DNA of 64,000 nucleotides from the NCBI RefSeq assembly GCF_003008535.1, contig NZ_CP027666.1, positions 868,001 through 932,000 of the forward strand, given 5' to 3'. Shown here piece by piece: positions 8,308-16,524 of the stretch. Each line of letters begins with the position of its first letter. Within the stretch, counting starts at the first letter, position 1. The position numbers and the translations under genes were made by a program. This stretch comes from Ottowia oryzae. GTDB taxonomy: Bacteria > Pseudomonadota > Gammaproteobacteria > Burkholderiales > Burkholderiaceae_C. The notes under the pieces were generated by a model. That model did no database searches. It saw only the letters and a list, made by a program, of their open reading frames with translations, and was not told the DNA's origin.

Positions 8308-8633
8308 TGGAGCACTCCTAGGAGTATGGGGCGAGGAAAGCGGTTGCGCCCGGGCAGGCGCAGGCGCTAAGGCGGCGATCGTTTGAATCTAAATGATACC
8401 GATTATCGTTTCCAATATGGGAAAGACAGTGGCGCAGGCCGGGGAATGGCGCCCACGCTTCGGCGCCAACGCAACACTGTTCGCCCTGAAAGCGGGCATC
8501 GGCAGTCACGCAGTGGCCGCAGCCAAGCCTGCGCTCGGGCCGGCTGGCGGCCGCGCCGTGGGTGGTGGATAAGCGGGACGCGCCCGCGCGGCTTTTTGCA
8601 GCGCGTACTGGCGGCGCCGGGTTCAGTGCCGCG
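8308..8633. other. Promoter region of the siderophore receptor gene
   Basis: These 326 bases lie between the end of acetoacetyl-CoA synthetase and the receptor start, both on the minus strand. They contain the receptor ribosome site, the Fur-like box and otherwise unassigned GC-rich sequence. No gene is supported. Confidence 0.6.
8392..8410 (-). promoter_or_regulatory. Fur box upstream of the siderophore receptor
   Basis: AATGATACCGATTATCGTT is an imperfect inverted repeat of the Fur 7-1-7 type (TGATA.../...TTATC). It is the only AT-rich island in this region and lies about 85 bases upstream of the receptor start, as expected for iron-dependent repression. Confidence 0.7.
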
Positions 8634-10916
8634 TCAGTCCACGCTGGGCGCCGCGTTCTGCAGGCGGGCGCGCGCCAGATCCTCGTACCAGGCCAGGCAG
8701 GCCGGGTTGGCCATCGCTTCGCGGTTGACCACCTTTTCCAGCGGGTGGCCCAGCAGCAGCTTCTTGATGGGCAGCTCCTGCTTCTTGCCCGACAGCGTGC
8801 GCGGGATCTCGGCCACATGAAAGATGTCGTCGGGCACGAAGCGCGGGCTGAGCGAGCTGCGGATCGCGCTGTTCAGCCGCTGGCGCAGCGCGTCGTCCAG
8901 TTCGACCCCTGGTCGCAGCACCACGAACAGCGGCATGTAGCTTTCGCGCCCCAGGTATTCCAGATCGACCACCATCGAATCCAGCACCTCGGCAATGCCT
9001 TCCACCGCGCTGTAGATCTCGCTGGTGCCCATGCGAAGACCGTGGCGGTTGATGGTGGCGTCGCTGCGCCCGTAGATCACGCACCATTCGCCCTGGCCGT
9101 GCGCATCGCCGATGCGCAGCCAGTCGCTATGGCGCCAGACGCTGCCGGCCTCGGGCGAAAGGTCGCCACCACCCGGCTTGCGGCCATGGCCCGGCGGGTA
9201 CATCTCGAAGTAGCTGGCCTTGTAGCGCGCGCCCTCCGGGTCGTTCAGCAGGTACAGCGGCATCGACGGAATCGGCTGCGTGCACACCAGCTCACCCACT
9301 TCACCGATCACCGGCGCGCCCGCGTCGTTCCAGGCTTCCACCGCCGCGCCCAGCATGCGGCACTGCATCACGCCGGGGCGCTGCGGCAGCTCGCGGTTGC
9401 CGCCGATGAAGGCGCCGCAGAAGTCGGTGCCGCCTGAGATGTTGCACCACCAGATGTCGCCCCCACGCTCCTCGGCTTCGCCTGATGCGCTGCCCCCCGA
9501 GGGGGCCGCACCTGCGCTTGGGAGCGGCCCGGCACGCAGGTGGTCGCCCCCAAGCTCCTCGGCTGCGCCTGGTGCGCTGCCCCCCGAGGGGGCCGCAGCC
9601 CGCCTGGGGAGCGGCCCGGCGGCGGGCTCATCGCCCGCCTGCGGCGGCTGACCGCGAAGGCGCCGAAACTGGTCGGTACCCCACTGCTGCACGTCGGCAG
9701 CCAGGGGCGAACCGGTGCTGCCCAGTGCGTGCACGCGCGACAGGTCGCCGCACTGCGCCAGGTCCACGTCCGCCTTCATGCAGTTGGCGTAAAACGCCGC
9801 GCCCGCGCCGAAGAAGGTCACCTGGTGGCGCGCGGCAAAGCGCCACAGCACCGTCCAGTCGGGTGCGTCCTTGCTGCCGCCGGGGCTGCCGTCAAAGATG
9901 ACGCAGGTGGTGCCGCCCAGCAGCCCGGCCAGCTGCGCGTTCCACATCACCCAGCCGGTGGAGCTGTACCAGTGAAAGCGCTCGCCCAGCGTGCCCGGTG
10001 CGTAGCTGCAGCCCACGTCGTCGTGCAGCACGCCCAGCATCTGCATCACCAAAATCATGCCGCCGTGGCCGTGCACGATGGGCTTGGGCAGGCCGGTGGT
10101 GCCGCTGGAATACACCACCCACAGCGGGTGATCGAAGGGCACGCACAGCGGATCGAACGCGGCGGTTTCAGCATCATTTTGGGCTGTGGCGCTGGTGTAT
10201 TCTGCGCTGGCAGCTACAGTTTCAGTAGTGCCCAGGTTGCGCTGCACGATCACGTGCTGTACCGATGGCAGCGCCGCGCGCAGCTCGGCCAGCACGCCCA
10301 GGCGGTCAAAGTCGCGCCCGGCCCAGCTTACGCCGTCGCAGGCGATCAGCACCTTGGGCTCGATCTGCTTGAAGCGGTCCAGCACCGCGTGGGTGCCCAT
10401 GTCGGGCGCGCACACGCTCCACACCGCGCCCAGGCTGGCCACGGCCAGAAAGGCCACCATCGTTTCGGGAATGTTGGGCAGGTAGGCAGCCACGCGGTCG
10501 CCCCGCTGCACGCCGTGTTCGCGCAGGTGCAGCGCGAGCGACGCCACCTGGCGCTGCAGCTCAGGCCAGCTCAGCTCACTCACTTTGCCTTTTTCGTTCT
10601 CGCTGATGATCGCCGGCACCCCTGCCGCCGCAGCCGGGCCCACATGGCGCAGCACCTGCCGCGCATAGTTCAGCTGCGCGCCCGGGAACCACTCGGCGCC
10701 CGGCATCACGTTGCGGGCCAGGGCGGCGGTGTGCGGCGTGGGCGATTCGATCTGGAAGTAGTCCCAGATGCTTTGCCAGAACGCGTCCAGCTCGGTGACC
10801 GACCAGGCCCACAGGTCGTGGTAAGTGTCGAAATGGAGACCCCGCGTATCTCGCAGCCAATGCTGATAGCGGCGGATCTGTGGCGGGCGGGCTGGTAGAG
10901 GGACGGCAGAAGTCAT
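8634..10916 (-). CDS. aacS: Acetoacetyl-CoA synthetase with repeat-derived insertions
   Basis: Acetoacetate-CoA ligase of the ANL superfamily: it activates acetoacetate with ATP and CoA, linking ketone-body or polyhydroxybutyrate products to acetyl-CoA. The N-terminal ACS domain, the P-loop-like YSSGTTGLPKP, the STGWVMWN motif and a C-terminal hinge domain (YGRSDATINRHGLRMGTSEI) are all present. The predicted product, 760 residues, is about 100 longer than usual. The excess is two in-frame insertions: a peptide from the dispersed repeat (10169-10228), and a Gly/Ala/Pro-rich stretch from a 77-bp tandem repeat (9456-9619). An in-frame TTG at 10946 is an alternative start. It is divergent from the TetR gene. 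Confidence 0.9.
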   Translation of the reverse strand: MTSAVPLPARPPQIRRYQHWLRDTRGLHFDTYHDLWAWSVTELDAFWQSIWDYFQIESPTPHTAALARNVMPGAEWFPGAQLNYARQVLRHVGPAAAAGVPAIISENEKGKVSELSWPELQRQVASLALHLREHGVQRGDRVAAYLPNIPETMVAFLAVASLGAVWSVCAPDMGTHAVLDRFKQIEPKVLIACDGVSWAGRDFDRLGVLAELRAALPSVQHVIVQRNLGTTETVAASAEYTSATAQNDAETAAFDPLCVPFDHPLWVVYSSGTTGLPKPIVHGHGGMILVMQMLGVLHDDVGCSYAPGTLGERFHWYSSTGWVMWNAQLAGLLGGTTCVIFDGSPGGSKDAPDWTVLWRFAARHQVTFFGAGAAFYANCMKADVDLAQCGDLSRVHALGSTGSPLAADVQQWGTDQFRRLRGQPPQAGDEPAAGPLPRRAAAPSGGSAPGAAEELGGDHLRAGPLPSAGAAPSGGSASGEAEERGGDIWWCNISGGTDFCGAFIGGNRELPQRPGVMQCRMLGAAVEAWNDAGAPVIGEVGELVCTQPIPSMPLYLLNDPEGARYKASYFEMYPPGHGRKPGGGDLSPEAGSVWRHSDWLRIGDAHGQGEWCVIYGRSDATINRHGLRMGTSEIYSAVEGIAEVLDSMVVDLEYLGRESYMPLFVVLRPGVELDDALRQRLNSAIRSSLSPRFVPDDIFHVAEIPRTLSGKKQELPIKKLLLGHPLEKVVNREAMANPACLAWYEDLARARLQNAAPSVD
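9456..9619 (-). repeat. Tandem 77-bp repeat inside acetoacetyl-CoA synthetase
   Basis: Two 77-bp units, 9456-9532 and 9543-9619, start GTCGCCCCCA and end GAGCGGCCCGG. They share the core TGCCCCCCGAGGGGGCCGCA with an internal CCCCC/GGGGG hairpin. The period is 87 bp, a multiple of three, so the frame stays open. They encode two near-copies of a segment with PSGGSA in the middle. Confidence 0.9.
10169..10228 (+). repeat. Dispersed palindromic repeat, copy 5 (inside aacS)
   Basis: Ends TGCGCTGGCAGCTACAGTTT. On the aacS strand it reads in frame as TETVAASAEYTSATAQNDAE, placed before the conserved CVPFDHPLWVVYSSG region, so it forms an extra surface segment. Confidence 0.7.
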
Positions 10917-10976
10917 GCCCTGATTATTGGTAAGTGCCGCGCGCAAATCCAGGGTGTGAGTTCAGGGTTTGTACGG

Positions 10977-11005
10977 TTGTTCAATCTATTTGAACAAGTG
11001 TTCAA
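10977..11005. promoter_or_regulatory. Probable TetR operator (three half-sites)
   Basis: TTGTTCAA (10977-10984), TCTAT, TTGAACA (10990-10996), AG, TGTTCAA (10999-11005). The first two halves form an 8-bp inverted repeat, and the last two form a 7-bp one. It sits in the 97-bp gap between the divergent aacS and TetR genes, nine bases before the TetR start. Autoregulation, and possible control of aacS, is inferred. Confidence 0.7.
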
Positions 11006-11013
11006 TTCAGCGC

Positions 11014-11733
11014 ATGCGAACCGCTCTCAGTCGCCCCACTGCCGCTGGCGCTGCCGCGTTACGGCCCGACCGCAAGGCCGCCATCCTGCTGGCAGCCGAG
11101 AAGCTGTTTGCCCAGCATGGCTACCACGCGGTGTCGCTGCGGCAGATCGCAGCCGATGCAGGCGTGCCGCTGGCGCTCGTCAGCTACTACTACGGCGCCA
11201 AGCATGAGCTGTTCCACGCCATCTTCGAGCACTGGAGTCCCACCATCGGTCAGCGCCTGGCGTTGTTGGATATTGCGCTCTCACAATCAGAGCGGCCTGA
11301 TCTGCGTGAAATCGTCCGCGCCTTCATCGAGCCGGTGGTTGCGCTGCGCGCCAGCGCCGAGGGCGAGTACTACGCCATGCTGGTGGCGCGCGAGTTGGTC
11401 TACCGCACGCCAGACACCGAGCGGGTGCTGAAAGAGTACTTCGACCCCATGGCCAACGCCTTCATCGACGCGCTGCAAGTTGCGCTGCCTCACGCCACGC
11501 GCGCGCAGCTGGCCTGGGGCTACCAGTTCGCTGTGGGCGCGCTGCTGCACCACCTCGCCGACACGCGGGTCGAGCGCTTGTCTGCCGGGCAAAGCTGCGC
11601 TAGCGATCCGGTTGCTTGGCCGCTGTTGGTGGATTTCATTGCCGGCGGCCTGCATGCCGCGCTCCCTATGCCTGACCGCGCCGCGCGCACAGCGGCTTCC
11701 CCTGCTCAAGAATCAAGGAGACCAACCCGATGA
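11014..11733 (+). CDS. TetR/AcrR-family transcriptional regulator
   Basis: A 239-residue repressor-type regulator. The helix-turn-helix lies at about residues 20-65 (AAEKLFAQHGYHAVSLRQIA...VSYYYGAKHELF), with the typical YYY/KHELF ending. The C-terminal domain resembles the TetR_C ligand domain with IVRAFIEPVV. The start at 11014 follows a palindromic operator directly. The stop codon overlaps the ATG of the ABC substrate-binding protein (ATGA), so regulator and transporter are one transcript. It probably represses this cluster until the substrate or a CoA-type product binds. Confidence 0.9.
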   Translation: MRTALSRPTAAGAAALRPDRKAAILLAAEKLFAQHGYHAVSLRQIAADAGVPLALVSYYYGAKHELFHAIFEHWSPTIGQRLALLDIALSQSERPDLREIVRAFIEPVVALRASAEGEYYAMLVARELVYRTPDTERVLKEYFDPMANAFIDALQVALPHATRAQLAWGYQFAVGALLHHLADTRVERLSAGQSCASDPVAWPLLVDFIAGGLHAALPMPDRAARTAASPAQESRRPTR

Positions 11734-12668
11734 AACGCCGAATCGTCCTGCATGCCCTTGCCGCAAGCACCGCCGCCGCGGTGCTGCCTGCGCGCGCGCA
11801 AACCCCCAAGATCGTGTTCGGCTACACCGCGGTGACCGACTTTGCCACCGTCTTCGTAGGCGTGGACCAGGGCCTGTTCAAGAAGCGGGGGCTGGAAGTG
11901 GAGCCTAAGTTCATCCCCATCAACTCCACTATCCCGGCGGCCATCCAGTCCGATTCGCTGCAGATCGGCGGGCCCACGCCCAGTGTCTTCCTGCAAGCCG
12001 CCGAAGGTGGGCTGAACCACGTGGTGGTGGCCGGAGGTGGCGTTACCTCGCGCTCCAACACCGGCTTTGGCCTGGTGGCCAAAAGCGGCAGCGGTATCAA
12101 GACGCCGCAGGACTGCCTGGGCAAGAAGATCGGCGTGCCCGGCCTGGGCGCGTTCTTGCATGTGACCTTCCGCGCCTGGCTGAAGCAAAACGGGGTGGAC
12201 TATAAGAAGGTCAACTTCGTCGAAGCCTCCATTCCGCAGCACGGTGATTTGCTGCGCGGCGGCTCGATGGATGCGGTGGTCAGCGCCGACCCGTTCATGA
12301 GCCGCATCGTCGATGCCGGCGTGGGCTATGTGGCGTCGTACTACTCCACCTTCTTGCCCGAGAACCAGCACACCATCATCTACACCGCGCGTCGCGACTG
12401 GGCTAATGCCAATGCCGCGGCGGTGCGCGATTTTCAGCAGGCTGTGCAGGAGGCGGCGGTCTTCATCCGCAACCCGAAGAACGACGCCGCCGTGCGCGTC
12501 GCCATTGGCAAGTACATCAAGCTGCCACCCGAGGTGCTGGCCAAGGTGCAGATTTCACCCCAAGGTCCCACGGTATCCACGCAGCAGCTGGACTATTGGG
12601 TGGGATTGATGAAAGAGCAGGAAATGCTCAAGTCCACGCCGCAGGTGGCCAATCTGATCTTCAAGTAA
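11730..12668 (+). CDS. ABC transporter substrate-binding protein (NitT/TauT type)
   Basis: A 312-residue periplasmic binding protein of the NMT1/SsuA-like class (cluster F). A signal peptide with an RR pair (MKRRIVLHALAAS...ARAQ) covers about 1-24. The mature part has the bilobal pattern: VFGYTAVTDFATVFVG at the first strand, then LGKKIGVPGLGAFLHVT near 130 and VSADPFMSRI near 190. Relatives bind nitrate, sulfonates, thiamine precursors or aromatic acids; the ligand cannot be read from the sequence. Translation is coupled to the TetR gene by a 4-bp overlap. Confidence 0.9.
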   Translation: MKRRIVLHALAASTAAAVLPARAQTPKIVFGYTAVTDFATVFVGVDQGLFKKRGLEVEPKFIPINSTIPAAIQSDSLQIGGPTPSVFLQAAEGGLNHVVVAGGGVTSRSNTGFGLVAKSGSGIKTPQDCLGKKIGVPGLGAFLHVTFRAWLKQNGVDYKKVNFVEASIPQHGDLLRGGSMDAVVSADPFMSRIVDAGVGYVASYYSTFLPENQHTIIYTARRDWANANAAAVRDFQQAVQEAAVFIRNPKNDAAVRVAIGKYIKLPPEVLAKVQISPQGPTVSTQQLDYWVGLMKEQEMLKSTPQVANLIFK

Positions 12669-12679
12669 AGCCTCGGGCG

Positions 12680-12735
12680 CTATTTTTTAATAGCTGCTTG
12701 CGCTTGTGTGATCGGCGCAAAAGGCCTATTGGAAT
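12680..12735 (-). repeat. Dispersed palindromic repeat, copy 6
   Basis: Reverse orientation: TATTTTTTAATAGCTGCTTG, CGCTTGTGTGATCGGCGC, AAAAGGCCTATTGGAATCAT. It separates the binding-protein gene from the ATPase gene of the same transporter and may lower expression of the downstream genes. Confidence 0.75.
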
Positions 12736-12744
12736 CATAAGAAG

Positions 12745-13509
12745 ATGGACACGGTACTGGAGCTGGACCAGGTGGCAATCCGCCTGGGCGGGCGCGAGAT
12801 CCTCTCGCCCACCTCGCTGAACGTCCACAGGGGCGAATTCGTCTGCGTCATCGGCCCCTCGGGCTGCGGCAAGACCACGTTGCTGCGCGCGGCCGCGGGC
12901 TTCTTCACGCCGGCGGCGGGCCGCGTCACGCGGCACGGCAAGCCGGTGACCGGCCCCTCGCGCGAGGTAGCGTTCGTGTTTCAGGACTACGGCCGCGCGC
13001 TGCTGCCCTGGCGCACCGTGGCCCGCAATGTCGAGTTGGCTCTGGAAGCCGCCCGCGTGCCGCAGGCCGAGCGTCACGCGCGCATCGACCGTGTGCTGAC
13101 CACGGTGGGTCTGGCGGCGCACGCGCACAAATTCCCATCGCAGCTGTCGGGCGGCATGCAGCAGCGCGTACAGATCGCGCGCTGCCTGGCGCAGCAGCCC
13201 CAGCTGATGCTGATGGACGAGCCCTTTGGCGCGTTGGACGCACAGACGCGCGAAAGCCTGCAGGATGAGTTGGCGCGCCTGGTGCGGGAACAGGGGCTGA
13301 CGGTGATGTTCGTCACACACGATTTGGAAGAGGCGCTGTATTTGGGCGACCGCGTGGTCGCCTTGCGCGCCAACCCTACCCCTGACAAGCCCAGCCTGGC
13401 CGCGCTGATCAACGTGCCGCTGGCGCAGCCGCGCCACCAGTTGACGACGCGCGAGGATCCCTTGTTTCTGCGCCTGCGGCGTGAGCTGTACCAGTATTTG
13501 GAGCATTGA
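12745..13509 (+). CDS. ABC transporter ATP-binding protein (NitT/TauT type)
   Basis: The cytoplasmic ATPase of the importer, 254 residues. Walker A is GPSGCGKTT (about 38-46), the Q-loop is FQDYGRALLPW, the signature is LSGGMQQR (about 134) and Walker B is LMLMDEPFGALD (about 153), followed by the switch His in FVTHD. It resembles SsuB/TauB/NrtD. It lies between the binding protein and the two permeases of the same system. Confidence 0.93.
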   Translation: MDTVLELDQVAIRLGGREILSPTSLNVHRGEFVCVIGPSGCGKTTLLRAAAGFFTPAAGRVTRHGKPVTGPSREVAFVFQDYGRALLPWRTVARNVELALEAARVPQAERHARIDRVLTTVGLAAHAHKFPSQLSGGMQQRVQIARCLAQQPQLMLMDEPFGALDAQTRESLQDELARLVREQGLTVMFVTHDLEEALYLGDRVVALRANPTPDKPSLAALINVPLAQPRHQLTTREDPLFLRLRRELYQYLEH

Positions 13510-13655
13510 TGAGACTCCCCCCTGTGGCGCTGACGCGCTTTCCCTGCTCCGTCTTCGCGCCGCGCGGTGCGAAAGGGTGGGTAACGCCAGTTCCCAGCGC
13601 AGGTCCGGGAGCGGCGTTTGCTGGCACGGCCTGCTCCTCGGCCGCTCGATTCGCC
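13510..13655 (+). repeat. Long dispersed repeat, copy A
   Basis: First of three related units of about 145 bp in this cluster. It contains CCCTGTGGCGCTGACGCGC, an arm ending GTGCGAAAGGGTGG, then TTCCCAGCGCAGGTCCGGGA and GGCCTGCTCCTCGGCCGCT. It fills the gap between the ATPase and first permease genes. Confidence 0.7.
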
Positions 13656-13705
13656 GACCTTAGTGTGCATTGCGAAGGTCGCCTCCAATGGGGAACGGAA
13701 CTGGC

Positions 13706-14515
13706 ATGAGCCCGTCCACCATTGCCCCACCAAGCCGACCGGGGTTGCTGCGCTGGCTGCGTCCGCTGGCCTTTCCGCTGCTGTTGCTGGCGGCAGTGGA
13801 ATGGTGGGCGCGCACGGCGGGCAAACAAAGCGACTCGCTGGCGCCGCCCACGGCCGCGCTGCAGGCGCTGGGGCGTGCGGCGGTGGACGGCTCGCTCTGG
13901 CAAAGCACGGCGTTCACACTGGGCAGCGCGGCGCTGGGCTTGCTGATGGGGGGCTTGTTGGGGGTGGCGCTGGGTGTGGCGCTGGGGCTAGCGCCGCGGG
14001 CTGCGCGCTGGTCTGCGCTGTCGATTGAGCTGCTGCGGCCGGTGCCTTCGGTGGCGCTGATTCCGCTGGCCATGTTGGTGTTCGGCTTCGGCGTGCGCAT
14101 GGAAGTGTCCGTGGTGGCCTTTGCCTGCCTGTGGCCCATCATGGTGCTGACGCAGGCTGCCGTGCGCCAGGTGGAGCCGCAGTTGCAAGAGGTGGCGTAC
14201 GCCTTGCAGCTCACGCCCTGGCAGCGCTTTGCCTGGATCGTCGCGCCCTCCATCGTGCCGCGCCTGTTCGTTGCGCTGCGGCTGGGCGTGGCGATTGCGC
14301 TGGTGGTGGCCGTCACGGTGGAAATTGCCGCCAACCCGCATGGCATGGGCTACGCCATGGCCATCGCGCAGCAAAGCCTGGACCCGGCGCTGATGATCGC
14401 TTGGCTGCTGTGGATCGCCGTCACCGGCTTTGCCATCAACGCCGGGGCCGAATGGCTGCAGCGCCATGTGGCCCGCCGCATGGGCGCCGCGCCGCTGGCA
14501 GGGGGCGCACCATGA
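13706..14515 (+). CDS. ABC transporter permease, first subunit
   Basis: An inner-membrane permease of about 269 residues with six predicted helices and the BPD_transp_1 fold. The EAA-like loop near residues 155-175 (PQLQEVAYALQLTPWQRFAWIV) docks on the ATPase. It resembles SsuC/TauC. The start at 13706 is preceded by GGAAC; in-frame ATGs at 13670 and 13688 are alternatives that add only a short hydrophilic leader. Its stop overlaps the next permease start (ATGA), which suggests a heterodimeric membrane channel. Confidence 0.88.
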   Translation: MSPSTIAPPSRPGLLRWLRPLAFPLLLLAAVEWWARTAGKQSDSLAPPTAALQALGRAAVDGSLWQSTAFTLGSAALGLLMGGLLGVALGVALGLAPRAARWSALSIELLRPVPSVALIPLAMLVFGFGVRMEVSVVAFACLWPIMVLTQAAVRQVEPQLQEVAYALQLTPWQRFAWIVAPSIVPRLFVALRLGVAIALVVAVTVEIAANPHGMGYAMAIAQQSLDPALMIAWLLWIAVTGFAINAGAEWLQRHVARRMGAAPLAGGAP

Positions 14516-15288
14516 GGGATGGCAACAGCCTGCGCCGCCATCCGGTGGACATGGCCGGCGCCATCGGCGTGCTGGCTGCGCTGCTCGCGCTGTGGTGGTT
14601 GGCCAGCCACCTGCAGTGGGTCAGCAAGGTGTTCTTGCCCACGCCCGAAGCCACCTGGGCCAGCCTGCGCGAAGGCCTGGCCGATGGCGAGCTGGGCGCG
14701 TTCACGCAAGCCACCGTCGGCCGCATGCTGGCCGGCTGGGGCCTGGCGGGGCTCGCCGGCATCGCGCTGGGCGGCTTGATCGGCAGTTCGGCCTGGGCGC
14801 GGGCGTGGATTGCGCCCACGCTGGAATTCATCCGTCCGCTGCCCGCGTCGGCCGTGATGCCGGTGGCGATTGCGGTGTTTGGCCTGTCGGGTGGCATGGT
14901 GCTGGCGGTGGTGGCCTTTGGCGCCATGTGGCCCGTGCTGTTGGGCACGCTGCACGGCCTGACCAGCGTGCACCCGCGCCTGCGCGAGGTATCGCGCATG
15001 CTGCAGCTGTCGCGCACCGAATTCCTGTGGAAGATCGGCCTGCCCAACGCCATGCCCGACATCCTGGCCGGACTGCGGCTGTCGCTGACGATTGCGTTGA
15101 TCGTCAGCGTGGTGGGCGAAATGATCGCTTCGCAGCCTGGATTGGGGCAGGCGATCTTGCTGGCGGCTCGGGCGTTTCGCGCCAGCGATTTGTTTGCCGG
15201 CATTGCGCTGCTGGGGTTGATTGGGCTGGTGAGCAACGCGCTGCTGGCGCTGGCGGAACGGCGCCTTCTTCGCTGGCAACACAGATGA
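14512..15288 (+). CDS. ABC transporter permease, second subunit
   Basis: The second inner-membrane permease, 258 residues, paralogous to the upstream gene. Hydrophobic helices include AGAIGVLAALLALWWLAS and the GWGLAGLAGIALGGLIG segment. The ATPase-docking loop is HPRLREVSRMLQLSRTEFLW (about 155-175). Translation starts inside the stop of the first permease. Two different permease genes plus one ATPase match transporters with heterodimeric membrane domains. Confidence 0.9.
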   Translation: MRDGNSLRRHPVDMAGAIGVLAALLALWWLASHLQWVSKVFLPTPEATWASLREGLADGELGAFTQATVGRMLAGWGLAGLAGIALGGLIGSSAWARAWIAPTLEFIRPLPASAVMPVAIAVFGLSGGMVLAVVAFGAMWPVLLGTLHGLTSVHPRLREVSRMLQLSRTEFLWKIGLPNAMPDILAGLRLSLTIALIVSVVGEMIASQPGLGQAILLAARAFRASDLFAGIALLGLIGLVSNALLALAERRLLRWQHR

Positions 15289-15428
15289 GACATCCCCTGA
15301 GTCGCGTCGCGCTTTCACCCTCTTGCTTCGCGAGGGGGAGGGCACCAATACCTGGCGCAGGTCCTGGACCGGTGTCCGCTGGTGCGCCCTACTCTACGGA
15401 CTTGTGTGCCTCGGGGCGGTGCGCGCTG
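15289..15428 (+). repeat. Long dispersed repeat, copy B
   Basis: Second unit of the three-member family. It has CATCCCCTGAGTCGCGTCGC, CTTGCTTCGCGAGGGGGAG, CTGGCGCAGGTCCTGGACCG and TGTCCGCTGGTGCGCCCTA. It fills the gap between the second permease and the SMP-30 gene. Confidence 0.7.
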
Positions 15429-15451
15429 ACAGATCACTGAAAGGAGAAACC

Positions 15452-16492
15452 ATGCCTACCACCAACCCGTTGATCGGGTTTACCGTCGACCGCACGCAGA
15501 TCAAAACCATCGGACGCGATCTTCAGCGGCCTGAATGCATCCTGGCGGAGCCGGATGGCACGCTGTGGTCGGCCGATGCGCGCGGTGGGGTGATGCGGAT
15601 CGCGGCCGATGGCTCGCAGCGCTTCATCGGCCAAACCGCCGATGCGCGCTTTGCCAGCGCGGCGGCGACGAGCGATGAGCTGGAGCACAAGTTCACTACA
15701 GGCACGCTGCCCAATGGCCTGGCGTTTGCGGCCGACGGCGACATTCTCATCAGCAACTTTGGCACCGATTGCCTGGAAGTGATGACGCGGGACGGCGCCA
15801 CACGCACGCTGGTGGACCGCATCGACGGCCAGCCCATCGGCAAGGTCAATTTCGTGCTGCGCGATTCGAAAGACCGTGTGTGGATCACAGTGTCGACCCG
15901 CGTCAACCCATGGACCACCGCCGCAAGCTCGCGCGTGCAGGACGGCTATATCGTCCTGCTGGAAAAAGGCCAGCTGCGCGTGGTGGCGGACGGCTTTTGC
16001 TTCACCAATGAAATCCGCCTGGACGCCCGGGAAGAGTGGCTCTACATCGTCGAGACCACCGGCCCGCACATCACGCGCATGCGCCTGCACGAAGGCGCGC
16101 AGGGCGTCGAGCTGAAAGACCGCGAAGTTTTCGGGCCGCAGAACCTGGGCGGCTTTCCGGACGGTATCGCCTTCGACGCCGTTGGCAACCTGTGGTGCAC
16201 GCTGGTGATGGTGGACGTGCTGATCGCGCTGACTCCGCAGGGCGACAAGCTGGTGCTGCTGGACGACGGCGATCCCGCCGCATCCAAGGTGTTGCTGGAC
16301 CACATTGCCGCCGGCACCGTGACGGCCGACGACATGATGAAGGCGCGCGGCACCGTTGCACCGTGGATGGCCAGCATCACCTTTGGCGGGCCCGATTTGC
16401 GCACGGCCTACATCGGCAGCCTGATGGGCACCACCATCCCCTATTTCACCGCGCCAGTGACCGGCCTGCCGATGGCGCATTGGAAGAAGTAG
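15452..16492 (+). CDS. SMP-30/gluconolactonase/LRE-family protein
   Basis: A 346-residue six-bladed beta-propeller of the SMP-30 family, which hydrolyses sugar or other lactones using a divalent metal. Seen are the early RPECILAEPDGTLWSADARGG blade with the metal-ligand Glu, LPNGLAFAADGDILISN, and GGFPDGIAFDAVGNLW with the likely catalytic Asp near 240. An AAGGAG ribosome site nine bases upstream fixes the start at 15452. It follows the ABC transporter in the same direction, so it probably opens a lactone made from or supplied by the imported compound. Confidence 0.87.
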   Translation: MPTTNPLIGFTVDRTQIKTIGRDLQRPECILAEPDGTLWSADARGGVMRIAADGSQRFIGQTADARFASAAATSDELEHKFTTGTLPNGLAFAADGDILISNFGTDCLEVMTRDGATRTLVDRIDGQPIGKVNFVLRDSKDRVWITVSTRVNPWTTAASSRVQDGYIVLLEKGQLRVVADGFCFTNEIRLDAREEWLYIVETTGPHITRMRLHEGAQGVELKDREVFGPQNLGGFPDGIAFDAVGNLWCTLVMVDVLIALTPQGDKLVLLDDGDPAASKVLLDHIAAGTVTADDMMKARGTVAPWMASITFGGPDLRTAYIGSLMGTTIPYFTAPVTGLPMAHWKK

Positions 16493-16524
16493 TCGAAGCG
16501 ACATACCCTCGAAGGAAAACCTCC

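Noticed and set aside
5440..8370. A very long plus-strand open frame (976 codons) opposite the siderophore receptor, and similar long frames at 54444-57068 and 21907-23379.
   Set aside because: They mirror confirmed genes on the other strand. Their composition (His/Arg/Ala/Gly-rich) is typical of high-GC antisense frames, and no domains are seen.
9456..9619. Regularly spaced repeats considered as a CRISPR array.
   Set aside because: Only two units of 77 bp with a 10-bp gap, inside an enzyme gene; no short repeats with variable spacers and no cas genes.
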